From contig DXZC01000002.1 in the NCBI GenBank assembly GCA_019415505.1, forward strand, positions 1-59,957: a stretch of 59,957 bases of DNA, in the 5' to 3' direction. Below, piece after piece: positions 17,845 through 26,587 of the stretch. The DNA is from Peptococcaceae bacterium. GTDB taxonomy: Bacteria; Bacillota; Dehalobacteriia; UBA7702. Below the pieces are notes generated by a model, which did no database searches, was not told the DNA's origin, and saw nothing but the letters and a program-made list of their open reading frames with translations. Both the position numbers and the translations under genes were made by a program. Every line of letters starts with the position of its first letter. The first letter of the stretch is position 1.

Positions 17845-17862
17845 AATGCTTTAGCATTTTTT
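17845..17862 (+). terminator. Weak terminator hairpin after frr
   Basis: AATGCT (17845-17850) and AGCATT (17853-17858) form a short stem that runs into TTTTTT. The stem is only six pairs, so read-through into the ferredoxin gene is likely. Confidence 0.4.
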
Positions 17863-17892
17863 GACTAAATTAATAAGGGAGGTGTAGAGAAA

Positions 17893-18057
17893 ATGTATAA
17901 AATTACTGATGAATGCACCGCTTGTGGCACCTGCTGTGACGAATGCCCCAGCGAAGCTATCAAAGAAGGCGACATTTATGAAATCGACCAGGATGTTTGC
18001 ACCGAATGTGGCACCTGCATCGATTCTTGCCCCAACGACGCTATTATTGAAGAATAA
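17893..18057 (+). CDS. 2[4Fe-4S] clostridial-type ferredoxin
   Basis: This is a 54-residue ferredoxin with two classic cluster motifs: Cys8, 11, 14 and 18 in CTACGTCCDECP (with an additional Cys15), and Cys36, 39, 42 and 46 in CTECGTCIDSCP. The protein is very acidic and has the internal two-fold symmetry of clostridial ferredoxins. It would carry low-potential electrons in the cytoplasm, which fits an anaerobic metabolism. The ATG has AGGGAGGTG upstream. It sits alone between frr and a strong terminator, so it is probably highly expressed as a short transcript. Confidence 0.96.
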   Translation: MYKITDECTACGTCCDECPSEAIKEGDIYEIDQDVCTECGTCIDSCPNDAIIEE

Positions 18058-18069
18058 TTATTATGCTTG

Positions 18070-18100
18070 AAACCCCCTGAATTTAGGGGGTTTCTTTCTC
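18070..18100 (+). terminator. Rho-independent terminator of ferredoxin
   Basis: AAACCCCCT (18070-18078) pairs with AGGGGGTTT (18085-18093) around a six-base loop. A pyrimidine-rich tail (TTCTTTCTC) follows. Confidence 0.85.
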
Positions 18101-18142
18101 TTTAAAAATAGCTAAGAGTCTTAATTTTTGCAGAGTTTTTTG

Positions 18143-18192
18143 CCAGTTAGTTAGAATTGTTCAGACAGTTCTTTAGCTGGATTAAATTTTTT
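18143..18192 (+). other. Hairpin with T-run between two terminators
   Basis: CCAGTTAG (18143-18150) can pair with TTAGCTGG (18173-18180), with AGAA/TTCT continuing the stem. A run of six T lies at 18187-18192. It could be a second weak terminator or the body of a short RNA. No open frame is visible here. Confidence 0.3.
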
Positions 18193-18216
18193 GTAAAAAT
18201 TTTGATTTTACTTTAT

Positions 18217-18242
18217 CCCTTTCTTTAAGAAAGGGGTTTTTT
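18217..18242 (+). terminator. Terminator upstream of uppS
   Basis: CCCTTTCTT (18217-18225) and AAGAAAGGG (18227-18235) form a near-perfect stem, followed by TTTTTT (18237-18242). It insulates uppS from transcription coming from the ferredoxin side. Confidence 0.75.
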
Positions 18243-18244
18243 GT

Positions 18245-18273
18245 TTGCCAGATGAGCTAAAATAGTATATAAT
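18245..18273 (+). promoter_or_regulatory. Promoter of uppS, close to the start codon
   Basis: TTGCCA (18245-18250), 17-base spacer and TATAAT (18268-18273). The uppS ATG begins at 18280, only six bases after the -10 box. Transcription would therefore begin at or within a base or two of the start codon. Confidence 0.75.
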
Positions 18274-18279
18274 AGACCC

Positions 18280-19017
18280 ATGGATAAAGAAAGTATTTTA
18301 CCAAAACTGGATAGGAATAACATACCGCGCCATATAGCAATAATTATGGACGGAAACGGTCGTTGGGCGAAGATGCGCCATATGGCGAGAATTAAAGGTC
18401 ATGTGGCAGGTACGAGAATTATTAAGAACCTCATAAGGAAATCTAGCGATTTAGGCGTGGAGGTTCTCACCCTTTACTGCTTTTCCACAGAGAATTGGCG
18501 TCGGCCTTTGGCAGAGGTTAATTTTTTAATGGACTTAATTCGCGGTTATCTACAACGGGAAGCTGAGGATATGGTAGCCGAGGGCGTGCATTTAACGCAT
18601 ATTGGTGATTTGGAGCCTGTGCCGGCTAAGGTTAAAGCAGAGTTCGAGCGGGTAGAAGCTTTAACAGCCGAGTGCCGGAAAATTACCTTGAATATAGCGA
18701 TAAACTATGGCAGCCGCCAGGAGATTCTCAGAGCGGCAAAAGCCGTGGCAGAGGATTACAGCAGTGGTAAATTAAGCTTGGACACTTTGGATGACGCTAC
18801 CTTTTCCCAATACCTGGAAACCGCTGGATTGCCTGACCCGGACTTATTAATTCGTACTTCTGGTGAGCAACGCCTCAGTAATTACTTGCTTTGGCAATTA
18901 GCTTATACGGAGATTTATTTTACAACGGTAAATTGGCCGGATTTTGATGAAGAGGGATTATACCGGGCTATTTACGATTATCAGAACCGCCAGCGGCGCT
19001 TTGGCGGCATATTATAA
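18280..19017 (+). CDS. uppS: Isoprenyl transferase (undecaprenyl diphosphate synthase)
   Basis: This cis-prenyltransferase makes the C55 lipid carrier for peptidoglycan. The 245-residue protein has the catalytic segment IIMDGNGRWAKMR, then TLYCFSTENWRRP and the C-terminal RTSGEQRLSNYLLWQLAYTE, all diagnostic. About 22 residues precede the catalytic Asp, as is usual. No ribosome-binding site is present, and the promoter lies directly in front, so the message may be leaderless. The next methionine is in the catalytic motif itself and cannot be the start. It heads the uppS-cdsA-dxr-rseP-ispG-proS cluster. Confidence 0.96.
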   Translation: MDKESILPKLDRNNIPRHIAIIMDGNGRWAKMRHMARIKGHVAGTRIIKNLIRKSSDLGVEVLTLYCFSTENWRRPLAEVNFLMDLIRGYLQREAEDMVAEGVHLTHIGDLEPVPAKVKAEFERVEALTAECRKITLNIAINYGSRQEILRAAKAVAEDYSSGKLSLDTLDDATFSQYLETAGLPDPDLLIRTSGEQRLSNYLLWQLAYTEIYFTTVNWPDFDEEGLYRAIYDYQNRQRRFGGIL

Positions 19018-19037
19018 TAAGATTAGGGAGAAAAACG

Positions 19038-19838
19038 ATGTTTAAAACCAGAGTTATCAGCGCGTGTGTGTTTGTACCTCTTATACTCCTGGCTACCTAT
19101 TTCGGCGGTTGGCTGTTTACGCTGCTTATTGCCTTTGTAGCTGTGGTTGGCGGTTATGAGTTTGGCAATCTTTTAAAGGCTCATGGCTATAGGTTTAGCT
19201 TACCCCTTTATGTGATTTCCGCCCTTTGTTTTATTGCTTTTGCTTATTTTGCCGAAGGCTATAACATAATTATCTTAGCCCTAATCTTTTTGCTTCTGGC
19301 AGTCCATGGCTTTCTTTTTGTCTTACAGCGCCTCACAATTGAGGAAGCGGCTGTCTCCTTTTTTGGCATTTATTATGTGGCCTTTACCATGAGTACCATG
19401 GTTTCTATGCGTATACATATGGAGGGCGGCCTATTTCTGATCCTCCTTATCTTTATTATTCAATGGTTAACAGACAGCGGCGCCTACTTGGTGGGTTCTA
19501 ACTTCGGCCGGCATAAGCTCATGCCCAAAATAAGCCCGAAAAAATCCGTGGAAGGCGCGGCAGGCGGCGTTGTCGTGGCTGTTATTGCCGCCGTAATATT
19601 TAACTTTATTTTCCCGGTCTTACCCTTGGGGTGGCTGATAGCGGTTACAGTGGTCGCCTCAGTTTTAGGGCAAATTGGGGATTTAGTGGAAAGTGCCTTT
19701 AAGCGTTGGGCTGGCGTTAAAGATTCCGGAAATCTGATTCCCGGTCATGGCGGCGTTTTGGATCGCTTTGACAGCCTTTTGTTTATCGCGCCGTTTCTCT
19801 ATATTTTCCTGCTCTTTTATAGCAATTATCTACAATAA
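19038..19838 (+). CDS. cdsA: Phosphatidate cytidylyltransferase
   Basis: CdsA makes CDP-diacylglycerol from phosphatidate and CTP at the membrane. The 266-residue protein is almost wholly hydrophobic, with about eight membrane segments. The C-terminal family signature is present: DLVESAFKRWAGVKDSGNLIPGHGGVLDRFDS, seen at about residues 215-246. The ribosome-binding site is AGGGAG. It lies 20 bases after uppS and 22 before dxr. Confidence 0.95.
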   Translation: MFKTRVISACVFVPLILLATYFGGWLFTLLIAFVAVVGGYEFGNLLKAHGYRFSLPLYVISALCFIAFAYFAEGYNIIILALIFLLLAVHGFLFVLQRLTIEEAAVSFFGIYYVAFTMSTMVSMRIHMEGGLFLILLIFIIQWLTDSGAYLVGSNFGRHKLMPKISPKKSVEGAAGGVVVAVIAAVIFNFIFPVLPLGWLIAVTVVASVLGQIGDLVESAFKRWAGVKDSGNLIPGHGGVLDRFDSLLFIAPFLYIFLLFYSNYLQ

Positions 19839-19860
19839 TTAATAAGCTTAGAGGTGCATT

Positions 19861-21003
19861 GTGAAAAAGATATGCGTATTAGGTTCAACCGGCTCTATCG
19901 GCACCCAAAGTTTGGCTGTTATTTCCTGGTTCCCTGGTGATTTTCAGGTCACCGCTTTAGCAGCTAACGATAATTGGCAATTACTGGCTGAACAAACTCG
20001 GAAATTTAACCCCCAAGTTATAAATATCTACAATGAGCAGCATTACCAAGAGTTGAAAGCTGCTTTACCCGATTTTAAAGGCGAAATTCTCTGCGGTGAA
20101 AGCGGGCTTCAGGCCGTGGCCGCCCTTGAAGTGGATATGGTAATTCATGGTATTGGCGGTATGGCCGGTTTAGCGCCCCTCCTTGTTACTTTGGCTAAAG
20201 GTAACAAGGTAGCCTTTGCCAATAAGGAAAGCTTGGTGACAGCCGGGCATTTGGTGATGCAAGCAGTGGAGGAACATAACACGGTACTGCTGCCGGTGGA
20301 CAGCGAGCATTCCGCTATTTTCCAATGTTTAATGGGCGGCAAGAGTTCCTTGTCTAAACTGGTGCTCACAGCCTCCGGTGGCCCCTTCCGTGATTATCAG
20401 CCCCAGGATATGGCAAATATTACACCAGCTATGGCCCTAAAGCACCCCACCTGGAAAATGGGACCTAAGGTGACAATAGACAGCTCCACCATGATGAATA
20501 AAGGCCTAGAGGTTATAGAAGCCCATTGGCTGTTTGATGTTGACTATGACAAGATAGAAGTGCTCATTCAGCCCCAAAGTGTGATTCATTCCATGGTGGC
20601 TTTTGCCGATGGTTCCTTTATTGGCCATTTAGGTAAGGCGGATATGCGTATACCAATTCAATTTGCTCTTACTTATCCTGAACGCCGGGCCAATCCCTTA
20701 GAGCCCTTGGATTTTGCCGCCTTAGGGCATATAGATTTTTATAGTCCCAATTATGAAGTATTTCCCCTTTTAAAGCTGGCCTACGAAGTCGGGAAAATGG
20801 GGGGCACCGCCCCAGCGGTAATGAATTCGGCAAATGAAGTTTTAGTGCATATGTTTTTGGCGGAAAGAATAAAATATACTGATATACACAAATATATTGT
20901 AAAGGCTGTGGAAACCCACGAATTTAATCCTGTCCCCAGCTTAGAAGAAATTTTGGCGGCTGCGTCATGGGCGCGGCAATGGATCAATGAGGTGATAGTT
21001 TGA
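19861..21003 (+). CDS. dxr: 1-deoxy-D-xylulose 5-phosphate reductoisomerase
   Basis: Dxr makes MEP, the committed step of the non-mevalonate isoprenoid pathway, with NADPH. The 380-residue protein has the nucleotide loop LGSTGSIGTQSL, the segment ANKESLV, PVDSEHSAIFQC and the flexible-loop sequence ASGGPFRD. The metal-site region KHPTWKMGPKVTIDSSTMMNKGLEVIEA is at about residues 195-222. It starts with GTG after AGAGGTG. The stop overlaps the rseP start by four bases. Confidence 0.97.
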   Translation: MKKICVLGSTGSIGTQSLAVISWFPGDFQVTALAANDNWQLLAEQTRKFNPQVINIYNEQHYQELKAALPDFKGEILCGESGLQAVAALEVDMVIHGIGGMAGLAPLLVTLAKGNKVAFANKESLVTAGHLVMQAVEEHNTVLLPVDSEHSAIFQCLMGGKSSLSKLVLTASGGPFRDYQPQDMANITPAMALKHPTWKMGPKVTIDSSTMMNKGLEVIEAHWLFDVDYDKIEVLIQPQSVIHSMVAFADGSFIGHLGKADMRIPIQFALTYPERRANPLEPLDFAALGHIDFYSPNYEVFPLLKLAYEVGKMGGTAPAVMNSANEVLVHMFLAERIKYTDIHKYIVKAVETHEFNPVPSLEEILAAASWARQWINEVIV

Positions 21004-22019
21004 GTATTCTGATAACCGTGTTGCTGACCCTCTTAATGTTTGGACTGATAATTTTTGCCCACGAATCAGGACATTTAATTACCGCAAAAAAGTGCGGTAT
21101 TTATGTAGAAGAATTTGCTGTTGGCATGGGGCCAAAACTCTTTTCCTTTAAAAAGGGTGAAACCCAGTACTCCTTGCGGCTGTTGCCTATTGGCGGTTAC
21201 TGCAAAATGCCCGGCGAGGATGGAGAAAGCGAGCATCCCAACGGCTTTGATAAGAAATCTGTGCCTCGGCGCATGTTGGTTGTAGCTGGGGGCGCTATAT
21301 TTAATTTTATTTTCGCCATAATTATTTTTGTAATTGCTTATATGATATTGGGCGCACCGGCTACCTCGCCGATTATTGGTGAAGTTACCGTTGACGGGCC
21401 GGCGGCTCAAGTTGGTATTCAGCCTGGGGATACGATAACGTCTATTAACGGTGCTGAGGTAACCACTTGGAACGATGCGGTTGCCCTTATTCAACCCGCT
21501 GCGGGCCAGGCCACGGATTTGACTGTATCCCGGGACGGCGAGGAGCTTAGCTTTAATGTTACTCCTATCGCCGCTGAGGGCGGGACCGGTATAATCGGCA
21601 TCGTCAGGGGCACGGAGCATCTCAATATTTTTGAAGCCATTGGTATGGGCTTTAAGCAAACTTATGATTTAACTAAACTGATTATAGTAACCCTCTTCCA
21701 GATGATTACCGGTCAAACGGCGGTAGAGTTAGCTGGTCCCGTTGGCGTAGGGCAAATGGTCGGTCAAGTTGCCGACTATGGTTTCTTTAATTTCCTTATT
21801 TTTGTGGCGGCGATTAGCGTAAACCTTGGTGTAGTTAATTTATTACCTCTGCCCGCTTTGGACGGTAGCCGGTTAATCTTTTTAGCTATTGAAGGGTTGA
21901 GAGGTCGTCCTGTTAGCTCCCAGGTGGAGGGAACTATTCACTTTGTTGGTTTTATGCTGTTAATGGTTTTAATGGTGGTTATAACCTTTTTTGATGTTAA
22001 CCGTCTCTTTGGTGCCTAA
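21000..22019 (+). CDS. rseP: Site-2 metalloprotease RseP/RasP family
   Basis: This intramembrane zinc protease cleaves membrane-embedded anti-sigma factors or signal-peptide remnants. The 339-residue protein carries the zinc motif HESGH at residues 21-25 in the first membrane helix. A single PDZ domain lies at about residues 115-195, with GDTITSINGAEV. The second metal-binding segment is NLLPLPALDGSRL. It starts with TTG (TTGAGT) overlapping the dxr stop, with GAGGTGAT upstream. The dxr-rseP-ispG order is standard in Firmicutes. Confidence 0.94.
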   Translation: MSILITVLLTLLMFGLIIFAHESGHLITAKKCGIYVEEFAVGMGPKLFSFKKGETQYSLRLLPIGGYCKMPGEDGESEHPNGFDKKSVPRRMLVVAGGAIFNFIFAIIIFVIAYMILGAPATSPIIGEVTVDGPAAQVGIQPGDTITSINGAEVTTWNDAVALIQPAAGQATDLTVSRDGEELSFNVTPIAAEGGTGIIGIVRGTEHLNIFEAIGMGFKQTYDLTKLIIVTLFQMITGQTAVELAGPVGVGQMVGQVADYGFFNFLIFVAAISVNLGVVNLLPLPALDGSRLIFLAIEGLRGRPVSSQVEGTIHFVGFMLLMVLMVVITFFDVNRLFGA

Positions 22020-22020
22020 C

Positions 22021-23076
22021 ATGAGAAAGAACACGCGAAAAATTAAAATCGGGGCAGTTGAGGTAGGCGGCGGCGCGTCTATTGCTATTCAGAGTATGAA
22101 TAATACCAAAACCGCTGATGTAGAACGTACCCTGGAGCAGCTACGGGCTTTAGCTGCCCAAGGGTGTGACATTGGCCGCTTGGCGGTGCCTGATCAGGAA
22201 GCCGCCGAGGCCTTAAAAAGAATTATTCCCGCTTCGCCCTTGCCTATAGTAGCTGATATTCATTTTGATTACCGCCTGGCCCTTGCAGCTATAGAAGGAG
22301 GCGTTAACGCCCTGCGCATTAACCCCGGAAATATCGGCAGTGAGGCAAAGGTGGTTGAGGTGATAGCCGCTGCTAAAGATCGGGGCATACCTGTGCGTAT
22401 TGGTATTAACGGCGGTTCCTTGGAAAAAGATTTGCTGGCTAAGTACGGCAGAACGCCGGAGGCTTTAGTGGCCAGCGCCTTGGGACAGGTAGCTATTTTT
22501 CAGCGCCATGGCTTTGAAGATATTAAAATTTCGGTAAAGTCCTCCTCTGTTACGGAAACTGTGGCAGCTTATCGGCTTTTGAGCCAAAAGGTGGACTACC
22601 CCTTGCACATAGGGGTAACTGAGGCCGGCACCCTTTTAAAAGGCAGTATAAAATCGGCCTTAGGCATTGGCTTGCTTTTAAGCGAGGGGATTGGCGATAC
22701 TATTCGGGTTTCCCTCACTGGGGATCCCATCAACGAGGTTATTGTTGCTAAAGAAATATTAAAGGATTTGGGCCTGAGAAAAGAAGGCTTAGAAATAATT
22801 TCCTGTCCCACTTGCGGTCGCACCAAGGTTAACTTGGAAAAAATGGTAGCAGAGGCGGAAAAAGAGTTAGAGGGGTTAAAATTAAAAAGACCCTTAACAG
22901 TGGCTGTTATGGGCTGTGAGGTTAACGGCCCCGGCGAGGCACGGGAAGCTGATTACGGCATTGCCTGCGGCAAAGGTCAAGGGTTACTTTTTAAAGAAGG
23001 CAAAATTCTGGGAAAATTCCCGGAAGCCAATATAGTTAAAGAACTAGTAGCGGAAATTAGGAGGAATGAGCAGTGA
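22021..23076 (+). CDS. ispG: 4-hydroxy-3-methylbut-2-en-1-yl diphosphate synthase
   Basis: This is the penultimate enzyme of the MEP pathway, an iron-sulfur reductase that takes electrons from ferredoxin or flavodoxin. The 351-residue protein has a TIM-barrel N-terminus (SIAIQSMNNT, VADIHFDYRLAL, RINPGNIG). The C-terminal cluster ligands lie in SCPTCGRTKVNL and VMGCEVNGPGEA. ATG 22021 directly follows the rseP stop. In-frame codons back to 21991 lie inside rseP and have no ribosome-binding site. The ferredoxin encoded at 17893 is a possible electron donor. Confidence 0.96.
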   Translation: MRKNTRKIKIGAVEVGGGASIAIQSMNNTKTADVERTLEQLRALAAQGCDIGRLAVPDQEAAEALKRIIPASPLPIVADIHFDYRLALAAIEGGVNALRINPGNIGSEAKVVEVIAAAKDRGIPVRIGINGGSLEKDLLAKYGRTPEALVASALGQVAIFQRHGFEDIKISVKSSSVTETVAAYRLLSQKVDYPLHIGVTEAGTLLKGSIKSALGIGLLLSEGIGDTIRVSLTGDPINEVIVAKEILKDLGLRKEGLEIISCPTCGRTKVNLEKMVAEAEKELEGLKLKRPLTVAVMGCEVNGPGEAREADYGIACGKGQGLLFKEGKILGKFPEANIVKELVAEIRRNEQ

Positions 23077-24773
23077 GATATAGTAAAATGTTTGCGCCCA
23101 CTTTACGGGAAGTACCGGCAGAAGCTGAAATTATCAGCCACAAATTAATGTTGCGCAGCGGCATGATGCGAAAGGTGGCCTCCGGCATATACACCTATTT
23201 ACCTTTAGGTTGGCGTACTATAGCGAAAATTAGCGATATCATCAGGGAAGAGATGGATAATAGCGGCGCCCAAGAGCTGATGTTTCCCATTGTGCAGCCT
23301 GCGGAGTTGTGGCAAAAAAGCGGACGTTGGGACGTTTACGGCGCCGAGCTGTGGCGGGTTAAGGATCGCCATGGCCGCGACTTCTGCTTAGGACCCACCC
23401 ATGAGGAAGTAATATCCTCTCTGGTGGCCGGAGAAGTAAAATCCCATAAACAGTTACCTTTGATGTTGTATCAGCTACAAAATAAATATCGTGATGAACG
23501 CCGCCCTCGTTTCGGTCTGATTCGGGGCCGGGAATTTATCATGAAGGACTGCTATAGCTTTGATAAGGATGACGCTGGCCTGGACGTAAGCTACCGTATT
23601 ATGTATGACGCTTATATGCGTATATTCCAGCGTTGCGGTTTGGACTTCCGTCCGGTGGAAGCGGACAATGGCGCCATAGGCGGCAGCAGCTCCCATGAAT
23701 TTATGGTTTTGGCGGCCAGCGGTGAAGCGGAAATACTCTATTGTGATAAATGTGATTATGCTGCCAACACGGAAATAGCCCAAACTTCGGACAAGCCACA
23801 GGTAGTTGACGGGGAATTGGGAGCTGTAGAAAAGGTTTTAACGCCCAACTGCGGCACTATTGACGAAGTGGCGGAGTATTTGCATTTACCGACTAAACAA
23901 ACGATGAAGGCGCTGTGCTATACCGCTGATGGTGAAGTGGTGGCTATCTTTATCCGGGGCGACCGCCGGCTCAATGAGGTTAAGACCCAGAATTACTTGG
24001 GGGCCAAAACTTTCTATATGTCTACTGAGGCGGAATTGGCTGACGCCGGTTTGGTTAAAGGTTACATTGGACCATTGGGGCAAAAGGTCAAGGTGCTTGT
24101 AGACAGTGAGATAGCAGCTGGTAAAAACCTCTGTTGCGGCGCTAATGACCAGGGCTATCACCTGATAAATGTTAACTACGAGCGTGATTATCAAGGTGAA
24201 ATCGGCGATTTCCGCATTATTGAGCCAGGGGAGGGTTGCCCCCATTGCGACGGTATTCTCCGGAGCGCTAGAGGTATAGAGGTTGGCCAGGTATTTAAGC
24301 TTGGTACCAAGTATAGCGTTTCTATGGAGGCTAATTATTTAGATGAGGACGGTAAGGCTAAGCCCATGGTTATGGGCTGCTACGGTATTGGCGTCGGGCG
24401 TACCATGGCTGCGGCTATTGAACAGAATTATGATGACGATGGTATTGTCTGGCCCTTGGCCATTGCCCCCTACCAAATTATAATTGTGCCTGTCAGTGAA
24501 AAGAGTGAGACTCAGATGACCGCTGCTACCCAACTGTACCAGGATTTGCAAGCCGCTGGCTATGAGGTTATCTTCGATGACCGCAATGAAAGGGCAGGGG
24601 TTAAGTTTAAAGACGCTGACCTTTTAGGTATACCCCTCCGCATTACTGTGGGTGATAAAAGCTTGGCCAAGGGCGAACTGGAATACAAGATACGCCGGGG
24701 CGGCGTCAGTGGCGTTATAAAAGTGGAAAACGCTGTGGCGGAGATTGGCGAGCTAATTAAGACAATTAAATAA
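23073..24773 (+). CDS. proS: Prolyl-tRNA synthetase, bacterial type
   Basis: This class II synthetase has 566 residues. Motif 1 (GIYTYLPLGWRT), motif 2 (NKYRDERRPRFGLIRGREF at about residues 133-151) and motif 3 (GCYGIGVGRTMAA) are visible. An editing (INS/YbaK-like) insertion occupies roughly residues 225-390 and would remove Ala-tRNA(Pro). The C-terminal anticodon-binding domain follows. It starts with GTG overlapping the ispG stop (GTGA), behind AGGAGG. A hairpin terminator follows at 24828. Confidence 0.97.
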   Translation: MRYSKMFAPTLREVPAEAEIISHKLMLRSGMMRKVASGIYTYLPLGWRTIAKISDIIREEMDNSGAQELMFPIVQPAELWQKSGRWDVYGAELWRVKDRHGRDFCLGPTHEEVISSLVAGEVKSHKQLPLMLYQLQNKYRDERRPRFGLIRGREFIMKDCYSFDKDDAGLDVSYRIMYDAYMRIFQRCGLDFRPVEADNGAIGGSSSHEFMVLAASGEAEILYCDKCDYAANTEIAQTSDKPQVVDGELGAVEKVLTPNCGTIDEVAEYLHLPTKQTMKALCYTADGEVVAIFIRGDRRLNEVKTQNYLGAKTFYMSTEAELADAGLVKGYIGPLGQKVKVLVDSEIAAGKNLCCGANDQGYHLINVNYERDYQGEIGDFRIIEPGEGCPHCDGILRSARGIEVGQVFKLGTKYSVSMEANYLDEDGKAKPMVMGCYGIGVGRTMAAAIEQNYDDDGIVWPLAIAPYQIIIVPVSEKSETQMTAATQLYQDLQAAGYEVIFDDRNERAGVKFKDADLLGIPLRITVGDKSLAKGELEYKIRRGGVSGVIKVENAVAEIGELIKTIK

Positions 24774-24827
24774 AAGTCAGGCGATGGGTTTATTTGCTGC
24801 TATAGCGGCGGTATTCATGTTTAACAA

Positions 24828-24861
24828 AAGACGGACTAACACCTTTAGGTTGGTCCGTCTT
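24828..24861 (+). terminator. Terminator after proS
   Basis: AAGACGGAC (24828-24836) pairs with GTCCGTCTT (24853-24861), and the inner ACCT/AGGT extends the stem. The T-run after it is short. A short open frame across 24784-25002 runs through both this hairpin and the next and is not considered a gene. Confidence 0.65.
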
Positions 24862-24935
24862 ATTTGTTGTAGCTTATTGAGGGCCTGTATTATCGGCGCT
24901 AATAGCGCTAATTTTAGTAACAGAAAAAATAAATT

Positions 24936-24983
24936 AAAAAATCTGAGCGGAAAACAACAAATTGTTGACGCTCAGATTTTTTT
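24936..24983. terminator. Bidirectional terminator between proS and the (-) strand genes
   Basis: AAAAATCTGAGCG and CGCTCAGATTTTT form a long stem with A and T runs on both sides. It can end transcription from either side and abuts the stop codon of the minus-strand gene. Confidence 0.75.
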
Positions 24984-25551
24984 ACATAAATTTAGGGTAT
25001 AAAGCCTCTGTATCGCTAAATTTCAAGGAGCGCATAATTGCTTCTCCCTCCTGAACAATTTGGGTTTCGCAATCCGCCGGATAGATGAAGGACATATAGA
25101 GGCGTATGCCCTCGTTGGGGTGAACTACAGCCATTTCGCCGCAGTAAGCGTCTTTTCCCTTGCTAAAGGTGCATAAATAAGCGGCGCTTGTATAGCCGCC
25201 TATTGAGCCTTCCGCCGGCCCCTCTGTAACTGTAAAATCCGGAAATTTTTCCGTGTTGGCGGCGATGAATTTATTCGCCGCCGCAGTGGGGGTAAGGTAA
25301 TCATAACCGCCAACTTCCAGATTTAGTTCTATGGTGCAATCGTATTCGGCATTGACTAGGGTTAGGGACGTTTTATCCGTATCATAAACTTGCCATAGCC
25401 CTTGCACATCTAGGCTGTAATTGTCTTGCGGATGCTGGTAGGTAAATTCTGCCGCTTTAGTTTTATTCTCTAGGGTAGGCATAGTGTTGGCCAAGATGAT
25501 TAATAGGACAATTAAACATAACCAACCAGCAATTATTAGCTTTTTTTTCAC
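24982..25551 (-). CDS. Membrane-anchored protein, PsbP/DcrB-like
   Basis: The protein has 189 residues. A basic N-terminus (VKKKLI) and one hydrophobic segment of about 18 residues give a signal anchor, and the rest is predicted to be extracytoplasmic. The middle and C-terminal part (YDYLTPTAAANKFIAA, YLCTFSKGKDAYCG, AIMRSLKF) resembles the PsbP/DcrB fold of small secreted proteins of unknown role; this match is by eye. GTG 25551 is preceded by AAGGAA. A longer frame to 25602 would overlap the upstream prenyl synthase gene and has no ribosome-binding site. It is probably the second gene of that transcript. Confidence 0.7.
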   Translation of the reverse strand: MKKKLIIAGWLCLIVLLIILANTMPTLENKTKAAEFTYQHPQDNYSLDVQGLWQVYDTDKTSLTLVNAEYDCTIELNLEVGGYDYLTPTAAANKFIAANTEKFPDFTVTEGPAEGSIGGYTSAAYLCTFSKGKDAYCGEMAVVHPNEGIRLYMSFIYPADCETQIVQEGEAIMRSLKFSDTEALYPKFM

Positions 25552-25570
25552 TGCTTTTTTCCTTATATTC

Positions 25571-26575
25571 TTATATTTGCCGTTTGAGCATACTGGCGGC
25601 AATTTCGCTGAACGCCTGTTTTACATCGCCGGGGGGCAATTTATCCAGACATTTTTGTGCTTTTTGGGTGTATAATTGGGCCAGGGAGCGGGAGTATTCG
25701 ATGCCCTGGGCTTGTTTGACAATCTCTAATACTATTTTCACATCAGTGTCGTCCCGCTGTTCTTTGGCAAATATTGACTTTAAAGTGTCGATATCAGCGC
25801 TACGGGTGGCAGTATATATTAAGGGTAAAGTCATGGTGCCTTCTTTGATGTCCCCGCCTAATACCTTACCAAATTTCTCAGCTTCAGGGCTGTAGTCGAG
25901 AATATCATCGGTAATTTGAAAGGCCATACCAAGATTTTCCCCAAAATCCCGCAAAGTGGTTACAATTTCTGGGCTGGCGTCGCACAAATAGGCCCCCATT
26001 TCACAGCTAGCGGAAAGCAAAAGGGCGGTTTTTTCTTTGATTCTTTCCAAGTAATTATTTACGTTGGTTTCAATGCCGCCTTTAGCCCTGAGCTGGCATA
26101 TCTCGCCATGACACATAGCTAAGGCTGTGTTCGCCAAGGTATCATTGATTTTTTTACTGTGGTAACGGGCCACTAAGCTCATAGCTTTAGCTAGAAGGTA
26201 ATTGCCAGTATAAACTGAGGTTTCATTTCCCCATTTGGCTTTTACTGTAGGGTTATTACGGCGTATTAAAGCGCTGTCCACTACATCGTCATGTACTAAG
26301 GTGGCCATATGGGTGATTTCCAAAGCCATAGCCATGGGGGTAAGCTTTGCCCTGTCATAGTTGCCAAACAGTCCGCCCAAATAAACAAGTCCGGGACGCA
26401 AGCGCTTGCCGCCGCTTTTGTGCAGGTGCAAGGCAGCGACGGTAAGTTGCTTATGTTCAGCCTCTAAAAAGAGGCTGATTTCCTTATCTAAAGCTTTGAT
26501 AGCTGATTTTATTTCTCTTAAATAGGGGGATTTCATACCCGCAACGAAAAGCTGTTCCAATGTTTTCTCTCCCAT
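25571..26575 (-). CDS. hepT: Trans-polyprenyl diphosphate synthase (heptaprenyl synthase component II type)
   Basis: This all-trans prenyl chain elongase makes the side chain of menaquinone or a similar quinone. The 334-residue protein has both aspartate-rich motifs: LVHDDVVD (first, DDxxD type) and QITDDILDY (second). It also has GGKRLRPGL near the N-terminus and the GDIKEGTMTLPLIY segment. Long-chain product is inferred from the small residues before the first motif. The ATG at 26575 lies only about six bases after the predicted transcription start; the TTG at 26560 with GGGAGAG in front is an alternative start. A possible regulatory subunit lies at 27872-28549. Confidence 0.9.
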   Translation of the reverse strand: MGEKTLEQLFVAGMKSPYLREIKSAIKALDKEISLFLEAEHKQLTVAALHLHKSGGKRLRPGLVYLGGLFGNYDRAKLTPMAMALEITHMATLVHDDVVDSALIRRNNPTVKAKWGNETSVYTGNYLLAKAMSLVARYHSKKINDTLANTALAMCHGEICQLRAKGGIETNVNNYLERIKEKTALLLSASCEMGAYLCDASPEIVTTLRDFGENLGMAFQITDDILDYSPEAEKFGKVLGGDIKEGTMTLPLIYTATRSADIDTLKSIFAKEQRDDTDVKIVLEIVKQAQGIEYSRSLAQLYTQKAQKCLDKLPPGDVKQAFSEIAASMLKRQI

Positions 26576-26587
26576 CCTTAATTATAT

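Noticed and set aside
24784..25002. 72-residue plus-strand open frame after proS
   Set aside because: It spans two terminator hairpins, lacks a ribosome-binding site and has no protein-like pattern.
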